DNA of 8,842 nucleotides from NCBI GenBank assembly GCA_016650185.1, contig JAENWE010000277.1:1-8842 (forward strand), written 5' to 3'. The position numbers and the translations under genes were made by a program. The notes beneath the pieces are model-generated. The model worked only from the letters and a program-made list of their open reading frames with translations. It had not been told where the DNA came from and did no database searches. Positions 1 through 6,096 of the stretch are shown piece after piece; position 1 is the stretch's first letter, and the number at the start of each line of letters is the position of its first letter. The stretch comes from Vicinamibacteria bacterium (lineage in GTDB: Bacteria > Acidobacteriota > Vicinamibacteria > Fen-336 > JAGNNV01).

Positions 1-346
1 CGGCCTCGGTGGCGCGGATCTGCGCTTCCATCTCCGCGATGTCCTCCTTGCGGGCCCCCGCCAGTCGCAGCCGCAGTTCAGCTGCGGCCTGTCCACGATC
101 CGCGGTGGCCTGGCGCACCAGGATCTCGACGTCGGTGGTGCTCTGTCGAGCGATCAGGTCACCGGCCTTCACCAGGTCGCCTTCCTTGAGCGGCGCTTCC
201 ATCAGGCGTCCCGCGACTTTGGCCGAGATGTGGATGTCCGTGGCCTCGACGTGACCGGCGGCCACGATATTCGCGTTGGTGGCCTGGGCGCGGCATCCGG
301 CCAGCGCGCTCAGCACGATCACAAGCGGGTAAAGGGAGCGTTTCAT
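1..346 (-). CDS. HlyD/MFP-family efflux adaptor lipoprotein, N-terminal part
   Basis: This is the first 115 codons of a periplasmic adaptor (membrane fusion protein) that would link an inner-membrane exporter to an outer-membrane channel; the rest lies beyond the left edge. The protein starts MKRSLYPLVIVLSALAGC, a lipoprotein signal peptide with lipobox LAGC and lipidated Cys18. Residues about 30-70 (GHVEATDIHISAKVAGRL, then KEGDLVKAGDLIARQ) have the look of the first half of the biotinyl-lipoyl-like domain of HlyD adaptors. From about residue 72 an Ala/Glu/Arg-rich stretch begins the coiled-coil hairpin. An AGAGGA ribosome binding site lies 8 bases before the ATG. The regulator gene ends 16 bases upstream, so the two are probably cotranscribed. 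The YbhG-like context suggests an ABC-type exporter further left, but an RND partner cannot be excluded. Confidence 0.9.
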   Translation of the reverse strand, partial: MKRSLYPLVIVLSALAGCRAQATNANIVAAGHVEATDIHISAKVAGRLMEAPLKEGDLVKAGDLIARQSTTDVEILVRQATADRGQAAAELRLRLAGARKEDIAEMEAQIRATEA

Positions 347-354
347 TTGGTGTT

Positions 355-360
355 TCCTCT
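355..360 (-). promoter_or_regulatory. Ribosome binding site of the HlyD-type adaptor gene
   Basis: AGAGGA on the minus strand sits 8 bases before the ATG at 346. It lies in the 16-base gap after the TetR-type gene and fixes the adaptor start. Confidence 0.7.
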
Positions 361-362
361 GG

Positions 363-941
363 CTACGTTTGAATCGCAGGCTCAGTCGTCGCCGGAGAGA
401 GCGAATGACCCAGAACCTCAAGAAGATGGGCGAGCATGTCGTCGTTGCCGGGCAGGGGGAGGCCCGGCATCTGCTGGGGCAGCAGGCGTTCCCGAAATGG
501 CGTCCCCGCGAAGTGCAGCAGCATCGGTCCGAGCATGGTCAGGTGAAAGAGGAGCGGATGAACGCCCCGGAAAGCGCCCGTCTTCGTCCCTTCCTCAAGC
601 GTCTCTCTCACGAAGCCGAGGATCTGGCCCAGAGTGCGGGCGGCCTCCGTGTCCATGCTCTTTCCACCGGCAAGGATTTCACGAAGGACGATATGAGGGA
701 GCGCCGGCTTCTCCTCGAAGTGCTTCGCTATCCGCGTGTACAGACCACGGAGCCTGGCCTCCGGGCCGCCGCCGCTCTCCTTCAGTCGATCGATTTCGTC
801 GAGTACGCCCCGGAAGAGTCGTAGAAGCACTGCCCTGTACAGGCCGAGTTTGGAGCCGAAGTGGTAATAGATCATCGCCTTGTTGGCGTGAGCCCGGCGG
901 GCGATCTCGTCCACCCTGGAGCCGCTAAAACCTGCTTCCAT
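363..941 (-). CDS. TetR/AcrR-family transcriptional regulator, N-terminally short
   Basis: This 192-residue protein matches TetR-family repressors from the helix-turn-helix onward: GFSGSRVDEIARRAHANKAM followed by IYYHFGSKLGLYRAVL, the classic recognition-helix region. The C-terminal part (about residues 60-192) is a helical ligand-binding domain I cannot assign to a ligand. TetR proteins normally carry 20-30 more residues before GFSGS, including helix 1 (pattern ILxAAxxLFxxxG). Here the ATG comes only two codons before that point. The same frame upstream, and the other minus-strand frames, read through the reductase end without a helix-1 pattern. The ATG overlaps the upstream stop (TGATG) with a weak AGGCGG before it, so translation may be coupled. 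It probably regulates the adaptor/exporter genes that follow; the order resembles E. coli cecR-ybhG. It may be non-functional in DNA binding. Confidence 0.85.
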   Translation of the reverse strand: MEAGFSGSRVDEIARRAHANKAMIYYHFGSKLGLYRAVLLRLFRGVLDEIDRLKESGGGPEARLRGLYTRIAKHFEEKPALPHIVLREILAGGKSMDTEAARTLGQILGFVRETLEEGTKTGAFRGVHPLLFHLTMLGPMLLHFAGTPFRERLLPQQMPGLPLPGNDDMLAHLLEVLGHSLSPATTEPAIQT

Positions 942-1909
942 CAGTCCGCCTGCTTGGCCGGCTTGCGATCCCAGCGATGGGCGCGGAGAGTGGCCACGAG
1001 GTTGGGATCCAAAGGACCGGCGGCCTCGGCCGCCAAGTTCCCGGAGACGCTTTGAACCCGCCTCATGCCCGGGATGACCGTGGTCACGTCAGGATTGGAG
1101 AACACGAAACGAAGCGCCACCTCCGGCAGGCTCATTCCTTCCGGGATGGCTGCTTCCAGGCGCTCGATCCGATCCATGGTGGCCGCCTGGTTCTGAGGAT
1201 TGAAATAATTCCGCCGGAAGTCGCCTTCTGGAAACTTGCGATCACGTGTGAGCTGCCCGGCCAGCGAGCCTTCATCGAAGGGTACCCTGGCGATGATGGC
1301 GACGCCCATTTCCCGACACAGCGGAAAGAGCTCGTCCTCGGGCGACTGATCGAAGACGTTGTAGACGACCTGCACTGCGTCGATGAGACCGGTCCGGATC
1401 GCGGCCAGGCCGTTCCAGGGCTCCCATCGATTGAGACTAAGGCCGATGCTGCGGATCAGCCCGTCGCGCTTGAGATCGCCGACTGCTGTGTGCCAGCTTT
1501 CGTCCGAGGCCCAGGCATCCTGCCAGACGTGAAATTGCATCAGGTCGAGCTGCTCAACTCCCAGGTTCTTGAGGGTGCGCTCGGTGTACTCGCGGATGTG
1601 ATTGGCGGGAAAGCATTCGTCGAGAGGCGACGCAGCCGGGGCTGGCCAAACCCGGTTTTTCGGAGGAATCTTGCTGGCCGTGTAGAGCCGCGTCTCGTGC
1701 CTCCGGATCAGATTCCCGAGTATGCCTTCGCTTCGACCGTCCCCATACGCAAAAGCGGTGTCGAAAAAGGTCACCCCCGATTTCACCGCCTTGTCCAGGG
1801 CGCGCTCGACTTCGGCGTCGTCCGTGTCCTTCCATCCCGCCAGTCCCCACATGCCGTAGCCCAGGACGCTGACGGGGATTCCAAGGCGTTCGGCGGTTCT
1901 CAGTTCCAT
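941..1909 (-). CDS. Aldo/keto reductase
   Basis: This 322-residue protein is a single-domain TIM-barrel oxidoreductase that would use NADPH to reduce aldehydes or ketones in the cytoplasm; the substrate is unknown. The catalytic tetrad is visible: Asp50 (FFDTAFAYGDGRSE), Tyr55, Lys80 (YTASKIP) and His127 (LDLMQFHVW). QVVYNVFDQ (180-188) is the nicotinamide-stacking strand, and VIPGMRRVQSVSGN (278-291) is the cofactor-phosphate site typical of the aryl-alcohol dehydrogenase-like branch. Length is normal for the family. The ATG start is supported by AGGAGAG just upstream. It is the first gene of the leftward cluster and its TGA overlaps the ATG of the regulator gene. Its link to the efflux genes is inferred from position only. 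Confidence 0.93.
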   Translation of the reverse strand: MELRTAERLGIPVSVLGYGMWGLAGWKDTDDAEVERALDKAVKSGVTFFDTAFAYGDGRSEGILGNLIRRHETRLYTASKIPPKNRVWPAPAASPLDECFPANHIREYTERTLKNLGVEQLDLMQFHVWQDAWASDESWHTAVGDLKRDGLIRSIGLSLNRWEPWNGLAAIRTGLIDAVQVVYNVFDQSPEDELFPLCREMGVAIIARVPFDEGSLAGQLTRDRKFPEGDFRRNYFNPQNQAATMDRIERLEAAIPEGMSLPEVALRFVFSNPDVTTVIPGMRRVQSVSGNLAAEAAGPLDPNLVATLRAHRWDRKPAKQAD

Positions 1910-1913
1910 TTAT

Positions 1914-1920
1914 CTCTCCT
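1914..1920 (-). promoter_or_regulatory. Ribosome binding site of the aldo/keto reductase gene
   Basis: AGGAGAG on the minus strand lies 4 bases before the ATG at 1909 (AGGAGAGATAAATG) and supports that start. Confidence 0.75.
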
Positions 1921-2000
1921 CACGGTTCCGCCAACCATAGTCCAATGCGTCCTTGGCTCCAGGCCGAATCGTGGGAGACTCTGGGGTCGGCAAGAGGAGC

Positions 2001-2027
2001 CACTCGCCGGGCTTGCCTGGGCGAGTG
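2001..2027. repeat. Perfect 8-bp inverted repeat in the divergent region
   Basis: CACTCGCC at 2001-2008 is the exact reverse complement of GGCGAGTG at 2020-2027, with an 11-base spacer. There is no T-run after it, so it does not look like a terminator. It could be an operator for one of the divergent genes or a leader hairpin, or chance in GC-rich DNA. Confidence 0.4.
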
Positions 2028-2070
2028 TCCCGCCGGGTCATCGTCATGACTCCCGACGTCACTTCGACTT

Positions 2071-2099
2071 TTGACCGCCTTTTCCCCGTGTGCTTGAAT
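2071..2099 (+). promoter_or_regulatory. Possible sigma70-type promoter of the FHA/TIG gene
   Basis: TTGACC (2071-2076) and TTGAAT (2094-2099) are separated by exactly 17 bases. The -35 matches consensus at five of six positions and the -10 at four of six. It lies about 60 bases before the chosen ATG at 2160, so transcription would start downstream of the alternative TTG at 1953. This is a by-eye match in a phylum whose promoters are not known. Confidence 0.4.
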
Positions 2100-2159
2100 A
2101 GTGCCCTCCCCCAGGAAGTCCCACTCAACGCCAGCGAACTCCATGAACGACCTCCGCGA

Positions 2160-4697
2160 ATGAGCGCCAACTGTCCCTCGATTGCGGTGATCAGCGGGGC
2201 GGAGGCCGGAACGACCCTCAGCATCGATGAAGTCTTGAATGATTTCTCGATCGGCTCCGACGAGGGTTGTCATCTGACTCTCTCGGGCGAGGGGGTCTCG
2301 CCCATGCACGCCACGGTCTTCCTGGACGACGAGGGCCGGGTCACGGTTTCCGATACCAAGAGCCGCGCCGGAGTCTTCGTAAACGGCGAGAAAGTGGTCG
2401 AGCGCGCCCTCGCTGATGGAGATGAGTTCTCCCTCGGCCCTCCGGATGATCCTCGGAATCCTCGTCTCCGGTTTGTGGCGCGAGGCTCCGAAGCGCCGAC
2501 GAGCGACCTCCCCGGACCGGCTCTCGATCTGCCCGCGCTCGACATTCCGTCGTTCATGCCCGAGAGTCCCCAACTGGAACCTCTCGAGGAGAACCCGCTT
2601 GACCTGATGCCTCTGGCCGACCCGGAGCCGCGCCTCGATGAGGAATTTCCAGCGCCGGATGCGCTGGCCGAACCCGAACCCTTTCTTGGGACTGAATTTC
2701 TTCGAGAACCGGAACCTCTGCTCGAACCCGAATCGCTTCCTGAACCGGAGTCCCTTCCAGAGTCGGAACCCCTTCAGGAACTGGAGCCCCTCGCTCCCGT
2801 GTCGGCCTCAGTTCCCCCGCCTCCCGGTCCAAGGAAGTCCCTGGCGAAGAAACGCGCTTCCGACGATGCGGACGACCCTCTGGCTGGTCTTGCTGAATCT
2901 CTAGGTGGGGGCAGCGACGAGCGGTTTGTGCCGCCTCCGCCGGTCGGTGACGTGCCGCCCGCTTCCCGCGTCGCCACGAAGGCGGGGGCCTCACCAATCT
3001 TGATGGGGTTCAGGCTCGCCATCACCGCGGCCATTCTGGGCGGTCTGGCCTGGTTCGGCATAGGGAAATACTCGGAATCGATCGTCGTGCCCGTCATCGA
3101 CAGCTATCTGCCAAACCCGGCAGAGCCGGGCCAGACCATCACGATCAACGGATCGGGATTTGGCGTCGCCCCCGACCCCGCCTTGGTCAAGGTCTCACTT
3201 GGTTCAGCGGAGGTAACGGTTCTCGATGCGAATCCCACGCGGCTGAACATGACGATCCCGGAGTCGTTGGGCGCCGCCGGGTCGCAAATGCTCCCGCTCT
3301 CCGTCACCGCCTTGGGCCGCACCTCGGCCACTCGGCTTCTGAGGGTTTCGGTAACGCCTCGGGTGACGTCCCTGATGCCGCGAGTGGCTCTGTCCGGCGA
3401 TGAGGTTGAGATCGAAGGCAAGTGGCTCGCGAACGCGAAGACACAGCCGACCGTCACCGTGGCCGGCAGCGACGCCGAGGTTCTCGAAGGGAAACCGGCC
3501 CATATCCGGTTCCGAATGCCACAGGTGGCGGCGACCGAGGGGCAGCAGGTATCGGTGCGAGTCGCGGTTGGCTCGGACGTCAGCAAGGACGCTCATCTTC
3601 GCTATGGCCGCCTTCCTTTCGTGGACTCTGTTTTGCCGGACCGAGCGTTCCCGGGCGACCTGGTGACCATCGCCGGACTTGGGCTGGCCGGACCCGATGT
3701 CTCGGTGGTCGTCGGAGGAAGAACCGCGCTCATCCTGTCGGCTAGCGACGCCGAGCTCAAGATTTCCGTGCCCGGCATTCGCCTCTCGGAGCGGCCAGGG
3801 AGGCGCGAGTTGCAGGTTCAGGCCGCTCAGAAAACGTCCATCGCCCATCCGCTCGAGATTTTGCGAGAGTCGTCCGCTTCCTATTCGCCCCGATTCTTCG
3901 TGGAAGTGATGGAGGGCGGAAGAGTGTCGGTTTCCACGGAACTCGGCCCGGCCATGGTCCTGGGCAGCGATGACGCGTCGAGGAATCGCGCCCAGGATGC
4001 ATCCATCAGACTGAACGCGCTTGCCAGTCGGGGCAGGATCGACCGCGTCCAGTTCAGCGCCTCGGAGGTGACCATCCATGGTCCGGCGGGGGCCGTGCTC
4101 ACGGTGGCGGGCGGAGATGGGGGCGGCAATCCGCGGACTTTGGCAGGAGTTTGGGCCGCCACCCTCACGGATATGTTCGACCTTTTCCTGCAGGGCCGCC
4201 GTCCCGGCCGAGCGGTGGAACTCTCCCCCGACGGAAAGGTATTCCTGGATATGTTCGCGGCCGCGCGCCGGCGGTCCAGTGAACCCGGCGTGCCACAGGG
4301 CCTCCTCTTCTCTCCGGACCCAGGATGGCTACGTTCCCTGGCCTCCCTTGCCTCATCCCCGACTCTGGGCTCGAGCCAGGCGACCGCTCTGCTGGACGGC
4401 TACTGGGCGGGCGCGATCGAAGTTCCAGGCGCCATCCAGCCCAGAAAGATCGAAATCAGCCTGACCACCACACCCTCGGGACTCGTCGGTCAGCGCACCT
4501 CCCGGCAAGGACGCCTCTCCTCTGATGTGAGTCTCCAGGATCTCAACTATTCGAGGCGTGAGCTTCGCTTCTCCTTCGTCGATTCCGGTGAGAACCTGAG
4601 CTACACCGGACGCCTTGACGGAGACGTGATCGAGGGGACGGTGACGAAGGTCTCGGGGTCGAAGGTCGGCAAACTCACCTTCAAGCTCACGCGCTAG
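2160..4697 (+). CDS. FHA domain / transmembrane / triple IPT-TIG protein
   Basis: This 845-residue protein probably spans the inner membrane once, with a cytoplasmic phosphopeptide-binding-type domain and an extracytoplasmic array. In order it has an FHA domain (about 7-107: IGSDEGCHLTL, SPMHA, SRAGVFVNG), an acidic Pro/Glu-rich linker (110-270) with a basic KKR patch, and a membrane helix (280-300, MGFRLAITAAILGGLAWFGI). Three IPT/TIG immunoglobulin-like domains follow (about 311-397, 399-482, 485-568; PxxxxPGxxxxIxGxGF-type signatures). After them come a segment I do not recognise (575-735, containing RAQDASIRLNALASRG and VWAATLTDMFDLFLQGRRP) and a C-terminal beta-rich domain (741-845, YWAGAIEVPG to KLTFKLTR) like those added to many secreted enzymes. 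The FHA Arg after Gly32 is replaced by Ser33. The start is chosen because FHA begins immediately after this ATG; an in-frame TTG at 1953 would add 69 non-domain residues. The true function is unknown. Confidence 0.88.
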   Translation: MSANCPSIAVISGAEAGTTLSIDEVLNDFSIGSDEGCHLTLSGEGVSPMHATVFLDDEGRVTVSDTKSRAGVFVNGEKVVERALADGDEFSLGPPDDPRNPRLRFVARGSEAPTSDLPGPALDLPALDIPSFMPESPQLEPLEENPLDLMPLADPEPRLDEEFPAPDALAEPEPFLGTEFLREPEPLLEPESLPEPESLPESEPLQELEPLAPVSASVPPPPGPRKSLAKKRASDDADDPLAGLAESLGGGSDERFVPPPPVGDVPPASRVATKAGASPILMGFRLAITAAILGGLAWFGIGKYSESIVVPVIDSYLPNPAEPGQTITINGSGFGVAPDPALVKVSLGSAEVTVLDANPTRLNMTIPESLGAAGSQMLPLSVTALGRTSATRLLRVSVTPRVTSLMPRVALSGDEVEIEGKWLANAKTQPTVTVAGSDAEVLEGKPAHIRFRMPQVAATEGQQVSVRVAVGSDVSKDAHLRYGRLPFVDSVLPDRAFPGDLVTIAGLGLAGPDVSVVVGGRTALILSASDAELKISVPGIRLSERPGRRELQVQAAQKTSIAHPLEILRESSASYSPRFFVEVMEGGRVSVSTELGPAMVLGSDDASRNRAQDASIRLNALASRGRIDRVQFSASEVTIHGPAGAVLTVAGGDGGGNPRTLAGVWAATLTDMFDLFLQGRRPGRAVELSPDGKVFLDMFAAARRRSSEPGVPQGLLFSPDPGWLRSLASLASSPTLGSSQATALLDGYWAGAIEVPGAIQPRKIEISLTTTPSGLVGQRTSRQGRLSSDVSLQDLNYSRRELRFSFVDSGENLSYTGRLDGDVIEGTVTKVSGSKVGKLTFKLTR
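2670..2792 (+). repeat. Pro/Glu-rich degenerate peptide repeats in the linker
   Basis: Residues 171-211 of the FHA/TIG protein repeat an E-P/S-E-P/S-L-x-x pattern about six times (EPEPLLEPESLPEPESLPES is the clearest part). The DNA is correspondingly repetitive (gaacc/ggaacc motifs). It is likely an extended, acidic, flexible tether between the FHA domain and the membrane. Such tracts vary in length between strains. Confidence 0.7.
2997..3059 (+). other. Membrane-spanning segment of the FHA/TIG protein
   Basis: About 21 mostly hydrophobic residues (280-300) follow a basic and polar region and precede the first TIG domain. It is the only clear membrane segment, so the N-terminal FHA side should be cytoplasmic and the TIG side periplasmic. 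The topology is inferred from charge and domain type. Confidence 0.75.
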
Positions 4698-4716
4698 TGT
4701 GGTGGCCCTCAAATAG
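4694..4716 (+). repeat. Left terminal inverted repeat of the MITE-like element
   Basis: The arm begins CTAGTGTGGTGGCCCTC and ends AAATAG. Its CCCTCAA (4706-4712) can also pair locally with TTGAGGG (4726-4732), giving a 7-bp hairpin inside the left end. Confidence 0.75.
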
Positions 4717-4767
4717 GTATGCCAATTGAGGGTCGAGGCGCCCGGAGCGAAAGGCGCCGAGGAGACC

Positions 4768-4784
4768 GCATATTGAACATATGC
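4768..4784. repeat. Central hairpin of the MITE-like element
   Basis: GCATAT (4768-4773) and ATATGC (4779-4784) pair perfectly around the 5-base loop TGAAC. The hairpin midpoint (4776) coincides with the midpoint of the whole element, so the element could fold as one long imperfect stem. Confidence 0.7.
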
Positions 4785-4836
4785 AACGACGAGCAACGCG
4801 GCGATCCGGGATGCATCGGCGCTCCAGTGGTTATAG

Positions 4837-4859
4837 CTATTTGAGGGTCGCCACACTAG
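4837..4859 (+). repeat. Right terminal inverted repeat of the MITE-like element
   Basis: The arm begins CTATTTGAGGGTCGCC and ends in CACTAG. It is the inverted copy of the left arm with two differences. TTGAGGGTCG (4841-4850) is also repeated directly at 4726-4735 inside the element. Confidence 0.75.
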
Positions 4860-4902
4860 TGTCGTGCGGGGCAGGACACCAGCCCGCGATCACTTCCCAA
4901 AT

Positions 4903-4906
4903 GAGG
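4903..4906 (+). promoter_or_regulatory. Ribosome binding site of the NamZ-type gene
   Basis: GAGG lies 8 bases before the ATG at 4915. It favours this start over the in-frame GTG at 4864, which begins 5 bases after the mobile element and would add 17 non-domain residues. Confidence 0.55.
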
Positions 4907-4914
4907 CTTCGTCC

Positions 4915-6084
4915 ATGAAACGGGTGCGGACCGGCCTGGAGCAGCTCCTGTCCCGGCCTTCGCGGCTGCGCGGAGCCCGCCTGGGCTTGATCGGGAATCC
5001 CACCACGGTGATGCCGGACCTGACCCACGCCGCCCTTCATTTGAAGGATCTCAAGGGGTCCAAACTGGTGGCTCTTTTCGGCCCCGAGCACGGCGTCTTC
5101 GCGAACGCCCAGGACCTTGAGGAAGTGGGCGACCAGAGGGACCCCAGAACCGGGCTCAGGGTGTTCAGTCTCTACGGCGAGACGCGAGTGCCGACCGGGA
5201 AGATGCTGGCCGGGATTGATGTTCTGATCTTCGACGTTCAGGATGTCGGGTCGCGCTATTACACCTTCATTTACACGATGCTTCACGCCATGCAGGCCTG
5301 TGCCGCCCACGGAGTGAAGCTTATCGTTCTCGACCGTCCCAATCCGATCGGCGGCGCCAGGGTTCAAGGCAACGTCCTTGATCCTCACTACCTTTCGTTC
5401 GTCGGCATGCATCCCCTCGCCGTGCGTCACGGCCTGACCGTGGGTGAACTGGCGCTCATGTTCGCGGATGAATTGAAACTTGTCCTCGATCTGGAAGTCG
5501 TGCCCATGAAGGGCTATCGGCGGGCCATGGACTTTGAAGACACCGGCCTGCCCTGGGTGTTGCCTTCACCCAACATGCCCACCGTCGACACCGCCCGGGT
5601 CTATCCGGGCGGTTGTCTGATCGAGGGGACCAATCTCTCGGAAGGCCGTGGCACCACTCGGCCGTTTCATCTGGTGGGTGCGCCCTGGCTCGATCCATGG
5701 AAGCTTGCGGGCGACCTTCACCGCTCGGACCTCGAGGGTTTTTCTTTCCGCCCCTGCTACTTCACTCCGACTTTCCACAAGCACGTGGGCGAGGCGTGCG
5801 GCGGCGTCGAAGTTCATGTGGCCGACCGGCGGAAGATTGACGCGTTCTATGCCTACCTCGTCCTGATCGAAAAGGCGCGGGCTCAAGACCGAAAGAAGTT
5901 CGCCTGGCGCAAGCCGCCCTACGAGTACGAGTACGTCAAGCCGCCGATCGACATCTTGTGCGGGACATCCGAATTGCGCGAGGCCATCGAAGCCGGCCGC
6001 CCGGTTCGGAAGTTCCGCGAACGGTTCGAATCGGAAGCCCGCGCGTTTGAGGTCATTCGCGCCCCGTACCTGATGTACGTCTGA
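4915..6084 (+). CDS. namZ: NamZ-type exo-beta-N-acetylmuramidase (DUF1343)
   Basis: This 389-residue protein has the full DUF1343 motif set: FGPEHG (55-60), FDVQDVGSRYYTF (106-118), LDRPNPIGG (139-147), PSPNMPTVDTA (217-227) and EGTNLSEGRGTTRPF (237-251). The family, characterised as NamZ in Bacillus subtilis (GH171), removes N-acetylmuramic acid from the non-reducing ends of peptidoglycan fragments, feeding cell-wall recycling. The length fits the catalytic two-domain core. The N-terminus MKRVRTGLEQLLSRPSRLRG has no hydrophobic signal peptide, so the enzyme looks cytoplasmic, unlike secreted homologues. No other recycling gene is visible. It follows the FHA/TIG gene in the same direction with the mobile element between, and ends 12 bases from the convergent exporter gene. 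Activity is inferred from family only. Confidence 0.92.
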   Translation: MKRVRTGLEQLLSRPSRLRGARLGLIGNPTTVMPDLTHAALHLKDLKGSKLVALFGPEHGVFANAQDLEEVGDQRDPRTGLRVFSLYGETRVPTGKMLAGIDVLIFDVQDVGSRYYTFIYTMLHAMQACAAHGVKLIVLDRPNPIGGARVQGNVLDPHYLSFVGMHPLAVRHGLTVGELALMFADELKLVLDLEVVPMKGYRRAMDFEDTGLPWVLPSPNMPTVDTARVYPGGCLIEGTNLSEGRGTTRPFHLVGAPWLDPWKLAGDLHRSDLEGFSFRPCYFTPTFHKHVGEACGGVEVHVADRRKIDAFYAYLVLIEKARAQDRKKFAWRKPPYEYEYVKPPIDILCGTSELREAIEAGRPVRKFRERFESEARAFEVIRAPYLMYV

Positions 6085-6096
6085 TTCCTCGACGAA

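Larger units (their letters stand above)
1910..2159. other. Divergent intergenic region, reductase / FHA gene
   Basis: These 250 bases separate the leftward reductase gene from the rightward FHA gene and should hold both promoters. The FHA frame stays open upstream to a TTG at 1953, but the protein reads as non-domain sequence before residue 1 at 2160. I see a perfect 8-bp inverted repeat (2001-2008 with 2020-2027) and a sigma70-like promoter for the FHA gene at 2071-2099. No convincing promoter for the reductase was found. Confidence 0.6.
4694..4859. mobile_element. Palindromic MITE-like element with CTAG at both ends
   Basis: This 166-bp stretch (158 bp excluding the outer CTAGs) has 23-bp terminal arms, 4694-4716 and 4837-4859, that are inverted copies with two mismatches, both allowing G-U pairs in RNA. 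Weaker pairing extends about 13 bases further inward. A perfect hairpin, GCATAT/ATATGC (4768-4784), sits exactly at the centre. CTAG at both outer ends fits a 4-bp target duplication of the kind left by some IS5-family elements; a TA duplication (IS630/mariner type) would also fit. No transposase is encoded, so it would move in trans. Its left CTAG supplies the TAG stop of the FHA/TIG gene. Family membership is inferred; an excised copy or genome-wide copies would confirm mobility. Confidence 0.7.

Noticed and set aside
369..824. Plus-strand open frames opposite the TetR-type gene
   Set aside because: The minus strand has the clear helix-turn-helix motif; these frames show no family features.
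977..2074. Long open frame on the plus strand opposite the aldo/keto reductase
   Set aside because: It is a high-GC shadow: the minus strand encodes a full reductase with an intact catalytic tetrad, while this translation shows no domain and lacks a ribosome binding site.
1910..2573. Minus-strand open frames across the divergent region and the FHA start
   Set aside because: They overlap the FHA domain coding region antisense and resemble no family, so they are shadows.
4353..4856. Minus-strand open frame running from the MITE-like element into the FHA/TIG gene
   Set aside because: The element is stop-free in this frame, but the product mixes element sequence with the antisense of the beta-rich domain and has no recognisable fold or ribosome binding site.
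4694..4859. MITE-like element read as an intrinsic terminator of the FHA/TIG gene
   Set aside because: The stem is far too long, has a structured interior and no T-run; the CTAG-flanked inverted repeats fit a mobile element better, though it may still affect transcription.
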